A stretch of 33,858 bases of DNA from an uncultured Clostridia bacterium (lineage in GTDB: Bacteria > Bacillota > Clostridia > TANB77 > CAG-508). Below, in pieces: positions 1-7,242 of the stretch. The notes under the pieces are model-generated. The model worked only from the letters and a program-made list of their open reading frames with translations, was not told the DNA's origin and searched no databases. Position 1 is the stretch's first letter, and each line of letters begins with the position of its first letter. The translations under genes were made by a program, and so were the position numbers. The stretch lies in NCBI GenBank assembly GCA_947584805.1, contig CANPWU010000014.1:1-33858 (forward strand), given 5' to 3'.

Positions 1-137
1 TTTTTCCTCCTTTGCATCCCAAAACATCCTTATTGTATTATAAGATATATTTTTTTTCAATATATTTTACTAATTTTCATATAATTTATTATCTCATACA
101 TAGAATAATTTTTTACTTCATTATATACAAATAATTG
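1..137 (-). other. Left-edge non-coding stretch with an outgoing ribosome binding site
   Basis: On the minus strand, positions 10-6 read GGAGG in a purine-rich context and run off the left edge. This looks like the ribosome binding site of a minus-strand gene whose start lies just outside the window. The rest of the stretch is very AT-rich and I see no gene in it. Confidence 0.45.
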
Positions 138-2111
138 CTATTCCTTATTTTGGCTTGTACATTCCTCTTCTATTTTTTTTATAACATTAAATATTTTTTC
201 AAATTCTGAAAAATCAAATTTATCAAAATTTGGCACATTTTCTTTTATATTTTCTACAAACTTGTCTTTTGACAAAGCATAATTTTTTGTTTTACCTTTT
301 TCTATATGATACACTTTCTTAGTATTACTTCCATCAATAATTATCAATGGATTAAAATCTTTTTTTTCGATATTATCTGAAATATATTTACACATTAATT
401 TATTAGTTTTTTTATCTAATCCAAATTCATTAAATTCATTTGCTAGAAACATCCTTCTCCCTTCTTTATCTTCTGTTTTTAGTTCTTTATCTTGTAAATA
501 ATGTTCGATTGAAATCAAATCATTTTTATTTCTATGTTTTGGAATTGGAATATTAAATTTATACACATTATTATTTCCTCTTATATATGCATCATCAATT
601 ATATAACTTTTATTATCTCTATCAAATATGCAAATCTTTATATTACTATCACATCCTTTTTGTAAATATTCAAAAGTTTTACTTAATTCTGCATCACCAG
701 TATTTTGGTAATTTTTAATATCAAAAAATTCAATTTTTTCTTTTATTTCATCATATCCTTCTAATCTGCCTAAAGCTAATTTTAAATATTCTACATCTGT
801 TTTCCCCTCAGTATATATAATTATTTTATTGTTTAATTTTTTTAATCTATTATTCTCTTCTTCTAGCTCTTTATTCTTTTCTATTATATTATTTGTTTCT
901 AATTCCAAAATATCATATGCTCTAGCCATTTCATCGAATGCATTAATATCATTCATTTTTTCACCACTTGGCATATTTATAATATCAATATCATTTCCAT
1001 ATTCTCTCTTTAATCCACTCAAAAGAAATGGCGAATGTGTAGTAATAATAAATTGAACTTTTGGAAATAATTTCATTAATTTAGGGAGAATTTTATAACA
1101 ATAATCTATATGTAAGCTAACATCAATTTCATCAATAATAACACACCCTTCTATATCTTCTAATCCGAATTCATCATGATCTATGTCCCATTCTTTCATT
1201 ATTGATATAGATATAGCTAATAAAAACATTTCACCTGTAGAAAGTTGAGATATGGAACTAATATAAAAATTTTTTCCTTTAATTTGTATGTCTCTATTTT
1301 TTCTGGTAGGAAAGGTAACCGTACAAGTATCATCTTTAATAATATTAATAATTTTATTAATTAATTGTTGCATTTTAGTTAATCTTCGTTCAACTGTAGA
1401 TATTTTTACTCTGCCTATATCTGCATTAGGTATAATTTCTACGTTACTTGGTTCCTCTTTATATATGTATTCTTTATCTAAATATACATAGTTTAACCAA
1501 TCATTTATATTATCTAGCAAATCTATTTTGATAAAATTAGTTCTTGATTTTCTAACAGAAGTATTTGTGTCATAATTAATTCTGTTATAATTTTCAGAAT
1601 TATACCACATTGGTTGATAAAATTTATCACTTGGAAAGTATAATAAAACACCATTTTCAAAGTCTTTTATGTTGACATTATTTATATTGATTTTTTTAGA
1701 AAATCTAGTATCTTTAAATTCTTTTTCACTATCTAATTCTTTAACTAAAACCTCATTTTTTTCTAAGGCTTCTTCCGGATATATTGACATGATATCAATA
1801 TAGTTTGCAATTTTCTCATTTATAGATATATCAACATATACTTTTGATGTATTTTGTCCTTTTTTTATGTACCTTAAACTTCCAATTTTATAATAATTAT
1901 TGGAATTTACCTCTTGTATTCCATTTGGGTATATTTTTCTTTTTAACTCTACTAAACAATCTATTAGATTTGAAATAAGCAATGTTTTTCCACTTCCATT
2001 TTTTCCAATTAAAACTAAAGGAACTGGATTACTCAATTCATTTTTTCTAAATGTGTAATTAAAGTTTTCAATATTTCCATAATTAGTTATCTCTATTTTT
2101 TGAAAATTCAT
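138..2111 (-). CDS. OLD-like AAA ATPase with C-terminal TOPRIM nuclease domain
   Basis: The protein has an SMC/ABC-type ATPase head followed by a TOPRIM domain, the layout of OLD-family nucleases such as the GajA type used in anti-phage defence. Visible motifs, numbered from the longer start, are Walker A GKNGSGKT at residues 47-54, an LSTGEM signature, Walker B VIIDEID, and the switch histidine in TTHSPFLL. After a coiled-coil-like Glu/Asn/Lys stretch come the TOPRIM motifs YTEGKTDVEYLK and FDRDN. I chose the start at 2111 (MNFQKIEI) because GGAG lies five bases upstream. The ATG at 2144 has no such site. No in-frame CGG is present. The gene lies near a HEPN gene in an accessory region. Defence is inferred from domains and context. 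It could instead be a housekeeping-like OLD paralogue; no UvrD-like helicase partner is visible. Confidence 0.8.
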   Translation of the reverse strand: MNFQKIEITNYGNIENFNYTFRKNELSNPVPLVLIGKNGSGKTLLISNLIDCLVELKRKIYPNGIQEVNSNNYYKIGSLRYIKKGQNTSKVYVDISINEKIANYIDIMSIYPEEALEKNEVLVKELDSEKEFKDTRFSKKININNVNIKDFENGVLLYFPSDKFYQPMWYNSENYNRINYDTNTSVRKSRTNFIKIDLLDNINDWLNYVYLDKEYIYKEEPSNVEIIPNADIGRVKISTVERRLTKMQQLINKIINIIKDDTCTVTFPTRKNRDIQIKGKNFYISSISQLSTGEMFLLAISISIMKEWDIDHDEFGLEDIEGCVIIDEIDVSLHIDYCYKILPKLMKLFPKVQFIITTHSPFLLSGLKREYGNDIDIINMPSGEKMNDINAFDEMARAYDILELETNNIIEKNKELEEENNRLKKLNNKIIIYTEGKTDVEYLKLALGRLEGYDEIKEKIEFFDIKNYQNTGDAELSKTFEYLQKGCDSNIKICIFDRDNKSYIIDDAYIRGNNNVYKFNIPIPKHRNKNDLISIEHYLQDKELKTEDKEGRRMFLANEFNEFGLDKKTNKLMCKYISDNIEKKDFNPLIIIDGSNTKKVYHIEKGKTKNYALSKDKFVENIKENVPNFDKFDFSEFEKIFNVIKKIEEECTSQNKE

Positions 2112-2191
2112 TTTTAGCTCCTCTAATACTTTTTTCATATCCAAATATTATTTTATATATTTATATCATAAATTTTTCTTTATTTCAACAT

Positions 2192-2340
2192 TCACATTTC
2201 CACCTTACATACCACCTCATACACGAACTCTTCCCTCATCACATAGCCTGTCTTTTTTCTCCACTTCTTGTTACATAACCACTCCTTCTTACTTTTCTAA
2301 TAAACTCGAATCTATTACATCTATATGTCCTATATTTATA
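2192..2340 (-). repeat. Dispersed repeat copy A (3' module of the ylmC-like repeat)
   Basis: This stretch closely matches 4783-4930 (copy B) and, in part, 6635-6705 (copy C). On the minus strand it carries the reading frame RFEFIRKVRRSGYVT...FVYEVVCKVEM found in copy B. Differences from copy B fall largely at third codon positions. One G is lost in the run before ACAGGC, which breaks the frame. It lacks the ylmC-like 5' part. An antitoxin-like RNA copy follows directly, as in copy B, so A and B derive from one composite unit. Confidence 0.7.
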
Positions 2341-2371
2341 TAAAATATTATTTTTTACGAACATTTAGGTA

Positions 2372-2466
2372 ACAAAAAAACATCTCTGTCAAGTCAATAG
2401 AGATGTTTTCTTATATTTAATCATTTTTATTGACACACCACATTTCTGCGGTCACTCATCTTATAT
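2372..2466 (-). ncRNA. Orphan type I antitoxin-like RNA
   Basis: This is a second copy of the antisense RNA described at 16038-16137. A promoter TTGACT (2499-2494), 17-bp spacer, TATAAT (2476-2471) leads into GATGAGTGACCGCAGAAATG. The sequence then runs to a hairpin (CATCTCT/AGAGATG) followed by a T-run at 2380-2374. No intact toxin ORF faces it, so it is an orphan antitoxin or a relic. Promoter and terminator both look functional. Assignment rests on similarity to the intact locus. Confidence 0.55.
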
Positions 2467-2534
2467 ATTTATTATACAGAAATTTATATAAAAAGTCAAA
2501 TGATTTATGCATTTCCTATTTCTATATCTAGTTT

Positions 2535-2682
2535 TCATTTTCCATGATAATAACTACCACCACTAATATACAAATTATTCTTTCTAGCATATTCTACTAA
2601 AATAGCTTTTTTATTGTCATCTTCTAATAATGTATGATATCCCTCTATTACATATAGTTCTTCTTCATCATATCTGATCAAA
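2535..2682 (-). pseudogene. Remnant C-terminus of a PHP-domain phosphoesterase
   Basis: In the frame ending at 2535 the minus strand encodes about 49 residues containing IEGYHTLLEDDNKKAILVEY and ARKNNLYISGGSYYHGK before a stop. This matches the end of TrpH/YciV-like PHP-domain phosphoesterases, where a helix precedes 'LxxSGGSDFHG'. The metal-binding Asp of that motif is replaced by Tyr here. The upstream part of the gene is missing, replaced by the 3' end of the next gene. It is a truncated, non-functional fragment. Confidence 0.6.
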
Positions 2683-3789
2683 ATTAAATTTCAACACTTT
2701 ATTACTACTTATTCTATATAAAGCTTCCCTTTTTATAAGACTTATATTAATATATGCATTTAGTGGTGTTTCTCTTTTTAGAATATATTTTTTCTCTTGT
2801 ATAGTCAATTCTATTTGTTTTCTAATCAATATATTAAAATATTCTAAAATTTCACTTTTTGAAATATTTGGACTCAATGCAAGCATATGTTGAGTAGTTT
2901 CAAAAAAAAGTAATTTTTTATCATCAGTATAAACATTTGGTTCTGTATATTTTTTTAAGGTAATTTCATTTATTTGTATTTCTTCAGAGCACATGTTAAT
3001 GTCTTTTTTCAAACTATATTGAATATTAGTATTATCTACATTTCTCATAGAAACCACATTAATACTGCCTAAGCATAGTTGAAATAATTTATTTGGATAT
3101 ATTTTCATATTATATTTTTTTATTTTAGCATCTAAATCTATGTAATTTATTATAACATTGTTCCAATTTGATTTTTCGACAAATACTAAATATTTGACTT
3201 TACCATTACATATGTTTTCTATTTGTTTTATTAAATTATAATCTTTATATATTTCATATTTTTCTAATTTTAAATTACTTGTATCTCTTATCACTGAGAA
3301 ATATTCTCCATTTTCATTGGTATATACTTGACATAAATCTTCTACTTCTATTATAAATCCAAAGATTTTTCCACTTGAATAATTTTGTTTATACTTATCT
3401 TGTTTTTGTAGTTTTTGTTCTATCATCTCTTTTAAATTTTTTCTCATATACCTAATATTAGTTCTTATATCTTCCCCCGTAAATGTTAATATTGAAAATA
3501 TATCACTTTTATACTTTGCTTCATTCTTTATCTTATTATCAATTACTTTTTTTCTTGAATAGCTTTTATTATTTTCTCTTTTATTTCTAGGTGAACTATC
3601 AATACTAAATTTTTCAAAATAATACTCATTATACGCATAATCTGGTCCACCATGTTTGTCCAACTCATCTAAATATTCTAAATTTTTAATTACAAAGTTT
3701 AAATCGTCTTTACTTTCATTAATTGAATTTATTTGAATAGCATTTTTTATTTTATTTAGAAATTCATTTTCTAATTTTGCATTATTCAT
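2668..3789 (-). CDS. Unknown protein, 373 aa, coupled to a HEPN gene
   Basis: I do not recognise this protein. It is rich in Lys, Asn and Ile, soluble, with no signal peptide or membrane segment. The N-terminal third is highly charged. The centre alternates beta-like segments (KIFGFIIEVEDLCQVY, KVKYLVFVEKSNW, NKLFQLCLGSINVV). It starts two bases after the stop of the upstream HEPN gene, and its ribosome binding site AGGAGG overlaps that stop codon (AGGAGGTAA). The two are therefore almost certainly translated together. Context suggests a partner, sensor or antitoxin for the HEPN protein, but no motif proves this. Confidence 0.7.
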   Translation of the reverse strand: MNNAKLENEFLNKIKNAIQINSINESKDDLNFVIKNLEYLDELDKHGGPDYAYNEYYFEKFSIDSSPRNKRENNKSYSRKKVIDNKIKNEAKYKSDIFSILTFTGEDIRTNIRYMRKNLKEMIEQKLQKQDKYKQNYSSGKIFGFIIEVEDLCQVYTNENGEYFSVIRDTSNLKLEKYEIYKDYNLIKQIENICNGKVKYLVFVEKSNWNNVIINYIDLDAKIKKYNMKIYPNKLFQLCLGSINVVSMRNVDNTNIQYSLKKDINMCSEEIQINEITLKKYTEPNVYTDDKKLLFFETTQHMLALSPNISKSEILEYFNILIRKQIELTIQEKKYILKRETPLNAYINISLIKREALYRISSNKVLKFNFDQI

Positions 3790-3791
3790 TT

Positions 3792-4703
3792 TTACCTCCT
3801 ATGCTCATCTTTGTAATATGTCATTTTCTCTATGATGTTTATTGATTCTATCTTTAAATCTAATACAGAAATCATAGTGTCCTTTTCATTTTCATTTATT
3901 TTACTATTCAAACAATATTCTATTAAATTTATATTATTTCTCTGCTTACAAATTAATTTATAATATTTCCACCTAATTTGAAAATCTTTATTATTAGAAT
4001 CTGCATAAAATGATAATTTAAAATATTCATCATATTTACTTATAGTATATAAATCAGCTATGGTATCTATTAGCAAATACAATCGATTTAAATTATATTT
4101 TATTTCTTTTTGATTTGATATTCCTTCTAATTTATGCAAAGATAGGTTTCGATTGAATATGTCCGAGAAATTATGATCTGCATATTGATCAAAATTTTCA
4201 TAAAATAAATTTAGAACATATCTTACATATTCAATTTCATATTCAAAGCATTTTTTTAGTCTTTCATTATTAGTAGTTTTGTTATTGTTTTCAGCTTTCC
4301 AATAAATCAAAAATTCAGGAATTTTCTTACTAATTTTTCCAAATGAAAGATTCGGTACTTCCTCTGCCCATTTTCTTAATATAGCTTCAACTATTGGAAT
4401 CATACTTAAATATGCACATATTAAATTACCACTTAAAAAATCATATGTGGCATATTCTAATAATGTTAAAAATGGTTTGAATATACTTATATGCTTATAT
4501 CTATACTCCATTTGATAAGCTCGTTGCTCTGGCAGTGATATTCGCTGAATTATACATTCTCCTATTTTTCCATTATTTTCTATAACTTGCTTTAATTCTT
4601 GAATATATTTACCATTAATATTATAACAAAATGGCAAATATAATAATTCTTCTTTTAACTTTTTATTAATTAAATCTATTGTTTCCCATTGTACTTTTTT
4701 CAT
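3792..4703 (-). CDS. HEPN-domain protein, probable RNase toxin or effector
   Basis: This 303-aa protein is mostly alpha-helical. It carries FNRNLSLHKLEG, in which R185 and H190 form the R-x4-H motif of HEPN RNases, preceded by the long helices expected of that fold (residues 80-112 and 150-175). HEPN proteins with this motif are metal-independent RNases common in toxin-antitoxin, abortive-infection and CRISPR systems. The downstream unknown gene is translationally coupled (two-base gap). An OLD-like ATPase follows about 550 bases further on, which suggests a small defence island. No nucleotidyltransferase (MNT) antitoxin signature is seen in the partner. The family call rests on one short motif plus helical context, so it is moderate. 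Confidence 0.6.
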   Translation of the reverse strand: MKKVQWETIDLINKKLKEELLYLPFCYNINGKYIQELKQVIENNGKIGECIIQRISLPEQRAYQMEYRYKHISIFKPFLTLLEYATYDFLSGNLICAYLSMIPIVEAILRKWAEEVPNLSFGKISKKIPEFLIYWKAENNNKTTNNERLKKCFEYEIEYVRYVLNLFYENFDQYADHNFSDIFNRNLSLHKLEGISNQKEIKYNLNRLYLLIDTIADLYTISKYDEYFKLSFYADSNNKDFQIRWKYYKLICKQRNNINLIEYCLNSKINENEKDTMISVLDLKIESINIIEKMTYYKDEHRR

Positions 4704-4780
4704 TGTTCATTATCTCCAAAAAATAATCTTTTTTATACTATAACATATTTTTTCTAATTTTGAAAGTTCTTTATAAAAAA

Positions 4781-5053
4781 TCACATCTCCACCTTACATA
4801 CCACCTCATACACGAACTTTTCCCTCATCATATAGCCTGTCCTTTTTTCTCCACTTTTTGTTACATACCCGCTTCTTCTTACTTTTCTAATAAACTCGAA
4901 TCTGTCATATCTATTCTCTTTCTTGCAACCATTATAGAGGTAATTACCCCTGACTCTAAATCTGCCGTTACATCTTGTACGTAGCCGAAGTCTCCTTCCA
5001 TCTGTAATATTTACTACTTCTTTATGTTTAAAATCTAATCCTTTTCCTCCCAT
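4781..5053 (-). pseudogene. YlmC/YmxH-like PRC-barrel gene fragment with a C-GGC shift site
   Basis: From ATG 5053 the protein starts FKHKEVVNITDGRRL. An in-frame CGG at 4987-4985 follows. Skipping the C gives GYVQDVTADLESGVITSIMV, which lines up with the YlmC/YmxH sporulation PRC-barrel family (KDVVNVSNGKKLG...ID...TGKI). That frame ends at 4879 after 57 residues, short of the usual 80 or so. Reading CGG as Arg instead keeps a 90-residue frame open to 4781, through the RFEFIRK...CKVEM module whose third-base changes between copies suggest past coding. The two frames overlap, so this is probably a chimera of two gene fragments. It is unclear whether either product is made. Confidence 0.5.
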
Positions 5054-5115
5054 ATATAAAAATCCCCCTATTGCTATTTATATGCATATATTCTGTCCTA
5101 TATTTATTTAAAAAC
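4783..5115 (-). repeat. Dispersed repeat copy B (most complete copy)
   Basis: This is the longest of three related stretches (copies at 2192-2340 and 6630-6831). It joins a ylmC-like 5' part (5053 to about 4930) to a 3' module, RFEFIRK...YEVVCKVEM, shared with copy A and partly with copy C. It is followed by a decayed toxin copy, as in A. The half hairpin CCCCTATTGCTATTTATATG at about 5066-5085 is the left half of the full palindrome in copy C. Shared boundaries point to duplication and recombination of a composite unit. Confidence 0.7.
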
Positions 5116-5129
5116 AAATTCATAGAACT

Positions 5130-5262
5130 TGTAATGGTAACTCTGTGTTGTCGCTACCACCTTATTTGTAGCTTTAGCCTATACAATAAGAAAATTAGAC
5201 AGCAAAAAAACACATCTCTGTCTGATCAATAGAGATGTATTCTTATATTTAATCTAGTAGAT
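5130..5262 (+). pseudogene. Decayed type I toxin-antitoxin copy
   Basis: The plus strand at 5161-5204 encodes LFVALAYTIRKLDSKK, matching the C-terminus LFVALVITLKKLNSKK of the intact toxin at 15921-16070. The CATCTCTG...AGAGATG hairpin follows at 5213-5238. The N-terminal toxin part and the antisense promoter are gone. It sits directly after repeat copy B, as the orphan antitoxin sits after copy A. Confidence 0.6.
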
Positions 5263-5300
5263 ACTGGTATATTATATAGAAGAGCATATGTATTTTGAAT

Positions 5301-6242
5301 TTATTGAGTTTGCATATTAAAAAGTTGTCTCAATTCACTACTAGCTTTTTTGTTTTGACCAAACATAACTGAATATATTAAATAATCTTCCCATAAAGTA
5401 AGTTCTTCTATACTCTTTTTATCTAGCATACTATAATCTTTTATATAATTTCTCAATCCTGCTAACTTTTTATTTATTTCATTTCCATTTTTACTTCTAA
5501 TAAAAGGTGTTTTTCTTATGTGATGTTTATATAATATTAAGTATGGTATTCTTACAATAGGGTATAACAAACCAAAATCTACTACATAAACTAATAGATT
5601 TATTAAAAAATATATTATTCCCATATCACTATATATGGATGAATATATTGGTACTATTACTATCATGGCAATTAATGATAGTAAAAACATACAAATAAGT
5701 CTTTTAATCTTTCTCTTGTTTTTTTGTTCATCAAATTTTAATTTTTCTAACAAACCTTGTGACAATGCTTCTTCTTCAACTATTTTTATAAGTTCTTTTT
5801 GATTATCGGTTTTGTTTTTTATGATATATTTTTCCGTTTCTTTTAATTCATAAGAACTACTTTTTGATACTCGTATATTTTTCATATCATCTATTTCAAT
5901 GCAATTTTTTGTTTGCAATTTTAATAATGTTACCCAAATATCTTCTTCTGTGATTTTGAAATTATCAATATAGCTTAAAACTAAAGGAGAATAATTTTGT
6001 ATAATATCTCTATAATATTCTTTATAAATTCCAAAATCATAAGGTGTCAATTTGTACATTTTTAGTTTTATTTTTACAATAAAATTTATTATATATAAAA
6101 TACAAGAAAATATTAAGAATAATATAAATATAAAAGCTAAAAATGGATAAGTTAATAATAATCCAAATCCTATTACTGCATACATTATTCCTGCCATAAT
6201 CCATACTATAATTGGTGTTTTTTCTTCAAAATCTTCTTTCAT
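5301..6242 (-). CDS. DUF2207-like (YciQ C-terminal type) membrane protein
   Basis: This 313-aa protein has two N-terminal membrane segments (residues about 10-30 and 33-55), a cytoplasmic domain, two more membrane segments (about 183-203 and 208-232), and a C-terminal domain containing LRNYIKDYSMLDKKSIEELT followed by LWEDYLIYSVMFG. That last part resembles the C-terminal signature of DUF2207 membrane proteins (K-x-FxxD-S...P-E--LWE-YL-YA--FG). The usual large extracellular N-terminal domain is missing, so it is a short version. The start at 6242 has GAAAGGG upstream. No in-frame CGG is present. The function of the family is unknown. Confidence 0.6.
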   Translation of the reverse strand: MKEDFEEKTPIIVWIMAGIMYAVIGFGLLLTYPFLAFIFILFLIFSCILYIINFIVKIKLKMYKLTPYDFGIYKEYYRDIIQNYSPLVLSYIDNFKITEEDIWVTLLKLQTKNCIEIDDMKNIRVSKSSSYELKETEKYIIKNKTDNQKELIKIVEEEALSQGLLEKLKFDEQKNKRKIKRLICMFLLSLIAMIVIVPIYSSIYSDMGIIYFLINLLVYVVDFGLLYPIVRIPYLILYKHHIRKTPFIRSKNGNEINKKLAGLRNYIKDYSMLDKKSIEELTLWEDYLIYSVMFGQNKKASSELRQLFNMQTQ

Positions 6243-6360
6243 ATTTAGCCCTTTCTTTTTATGTAATTAAACTATTTTTTTGTTTTTCTATCATCTTTTT
6301 CTTTCTCGTTTGGAAATTCATACTCTTTAGTTAAATATGCAAATAAAAATTTTTCATTAT

Positions 6361-6552
6361 CTAAACTGCTCCTACTAACATTAATATTCCCCAAACAACA
6401 AATACAACGCATACTATTCTCATATTTTTAATTTTCTTTTTATTTTCTTCTTCACTTCCATTCAACTTATTTTTCCCTAACATAAGTTCAGGTTTTATTA
6501 ATCCTATAATGCCACAAACAAGTATTATTATTCCTAATATAAACATTATCAT
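6361..6552 (-). CDS. Small two-helix membrane protein, 63 aa
   Basis: The protein consists of a hydrophobic N-terminal helix (FILGIIILVCGIIGLI), a charged loop (NKLNGSEEENKKKIKNMR) and a second hydrophobic helix (VVFVVWGILMLVGA). Both ends are probably outside the cytoplasm. A GAAGGAATA ribosome binding site precedes the start. I do not recognise a family. It is encoded upstream of the DUF2207-like gene on the same strand with a 118-bp gap in which I see no further gene. Confidence 0.55.
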   Translation of the reverse strand: MIMFILGIIILVCGIIGLIKPELMLGKNKLNGSEEENKKKIKNMRIVCVVFVVWGILMLVGAV

Positions 6553-6629
6553 AATTATTCCTTCTTTCGTTTTTTATTAATTATAACTTAAAAATATTAA
6601 TATTGCAATATTTATCTCACAAACCTTTA

Positions 6630-6831
6630 TTTATCTAAATCTCCGCCTTACATACTACCTCATATACAAACTTTTCCCTTATCACATAGCCTGTCCTCTT
6701 TTCTCCACATCTTGTACGTAGCCGAAGTCTCCTTCCATCTGTAATATTTACTACTTCTTTATGTTTAAAATCTAATCCTTTTCCTCCCATATATGAAAAT
6801 CCCCCTATTGCTATTTATATGCAATAGGGGC
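6630..6831 (-). repeat. Dispersed repeat copy C, internally deleted
   Basis: This copy has the ylmC-like 5' part (ATG at 6790) up to CTTCGGCTACGTACAAGATG, then jumps straight to the 3' module GEKRTGYVIREKFVYEVVCK. Relative to copy B about 150 bases are missing. The 52-codon frame 6790-6635 is open if CGG is read as a triplet, and the changes from copy B in the 3' module are mostly silent. A complete palindrome lies at the 5' side (6802-6830). Confidence 0.6.
6802..6830 (-). terminator. Perfect 10-bp palindrome, probable terminator
   Basis: CCCCTATTGC and GCAATAGGGG form a perfect 10-bp stem with a nine-base AT loop, eleven bases after the stop of the 128-aa gene. On the minus strand it is followed by GATTTTC rather than a strong T-run. 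It may stop transcription of the 7243-8877/6841-7227 operon, or it may mark the end of repeat copy C. Confidence 0.5.
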
Positions 6832-6840
6832 TTTGACTAG

Positions 6841-7227
6841 TTATATATTTTTCCTTAATTTTAATATTCTATTTTTGTGATTTTCTATTCTCGTCTCATA
6901 CATTTCTATTTGTTCTTTATATAATTTTAACAATTTATTTCTTTGCTCATCAGATAAATTTTTGGTGAGTTCATATGCGTTTTCTTCATTTATTCCCATT
7001 TTTTCTAAATCATCTTGTATCTTTAAGAGCATTTCCTTTTCTGGATCTTTTTCCAATTTAACAGATTGCATAAAAGGATTTTCAATATTTGAATTATTAT
7101 CTACTTTTGGGCTATATACATTACTAGCATCATCTTTATTAAAAAGTCTTTTACTAAATTTCATAATTTGCTTAAATAATCCATCACTTGACCTTACTTG
7201 TAAACTTGTTTCATTAGATTTCTTCAT
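6841..7227 (-). CDS. Unknown 128-aa protein with C-terminal coiled coil
   Basis: I do not recognise this protein. It has a polar, disordered-looking N-terminal half and a helical, charged C-terminal half (SDEQRNKLLKLYKEQIEMYE) that should form a coiled coil. There is no signal peptide or membrane segment. It starts 15 bases after the stop of the sigma-like gene with a good ribosome binding site (ACGGAGGTAAAAATG), so the two form an operon and may act together. No in-frame CGG is present. Confidence 0.6.
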   Translation of the reverse strand: MKKSNETSLQVRSSDGLFKQIMKFSKRLFNKDDASNVYSPKVDNNSNIENPFMQSVKLEKDPEKEMLLKIQDDLEKMGINEENAYELTKNLSDEQRNKLLKLYKEQIEMYETRIENHKNRILKLRKNI

Positions 7228-7242
7228 TTTTACCTCCGTTAT

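Noticed and set aside
6243..6360. Short minus-strand frame of about 29 codons (FLFAYLTKEYEFPNEKEKDD)
   Set aside because: It has no start codon with a ribosome binding site and no recognisable homology; it may be a fragment, but the evidence is too thin.
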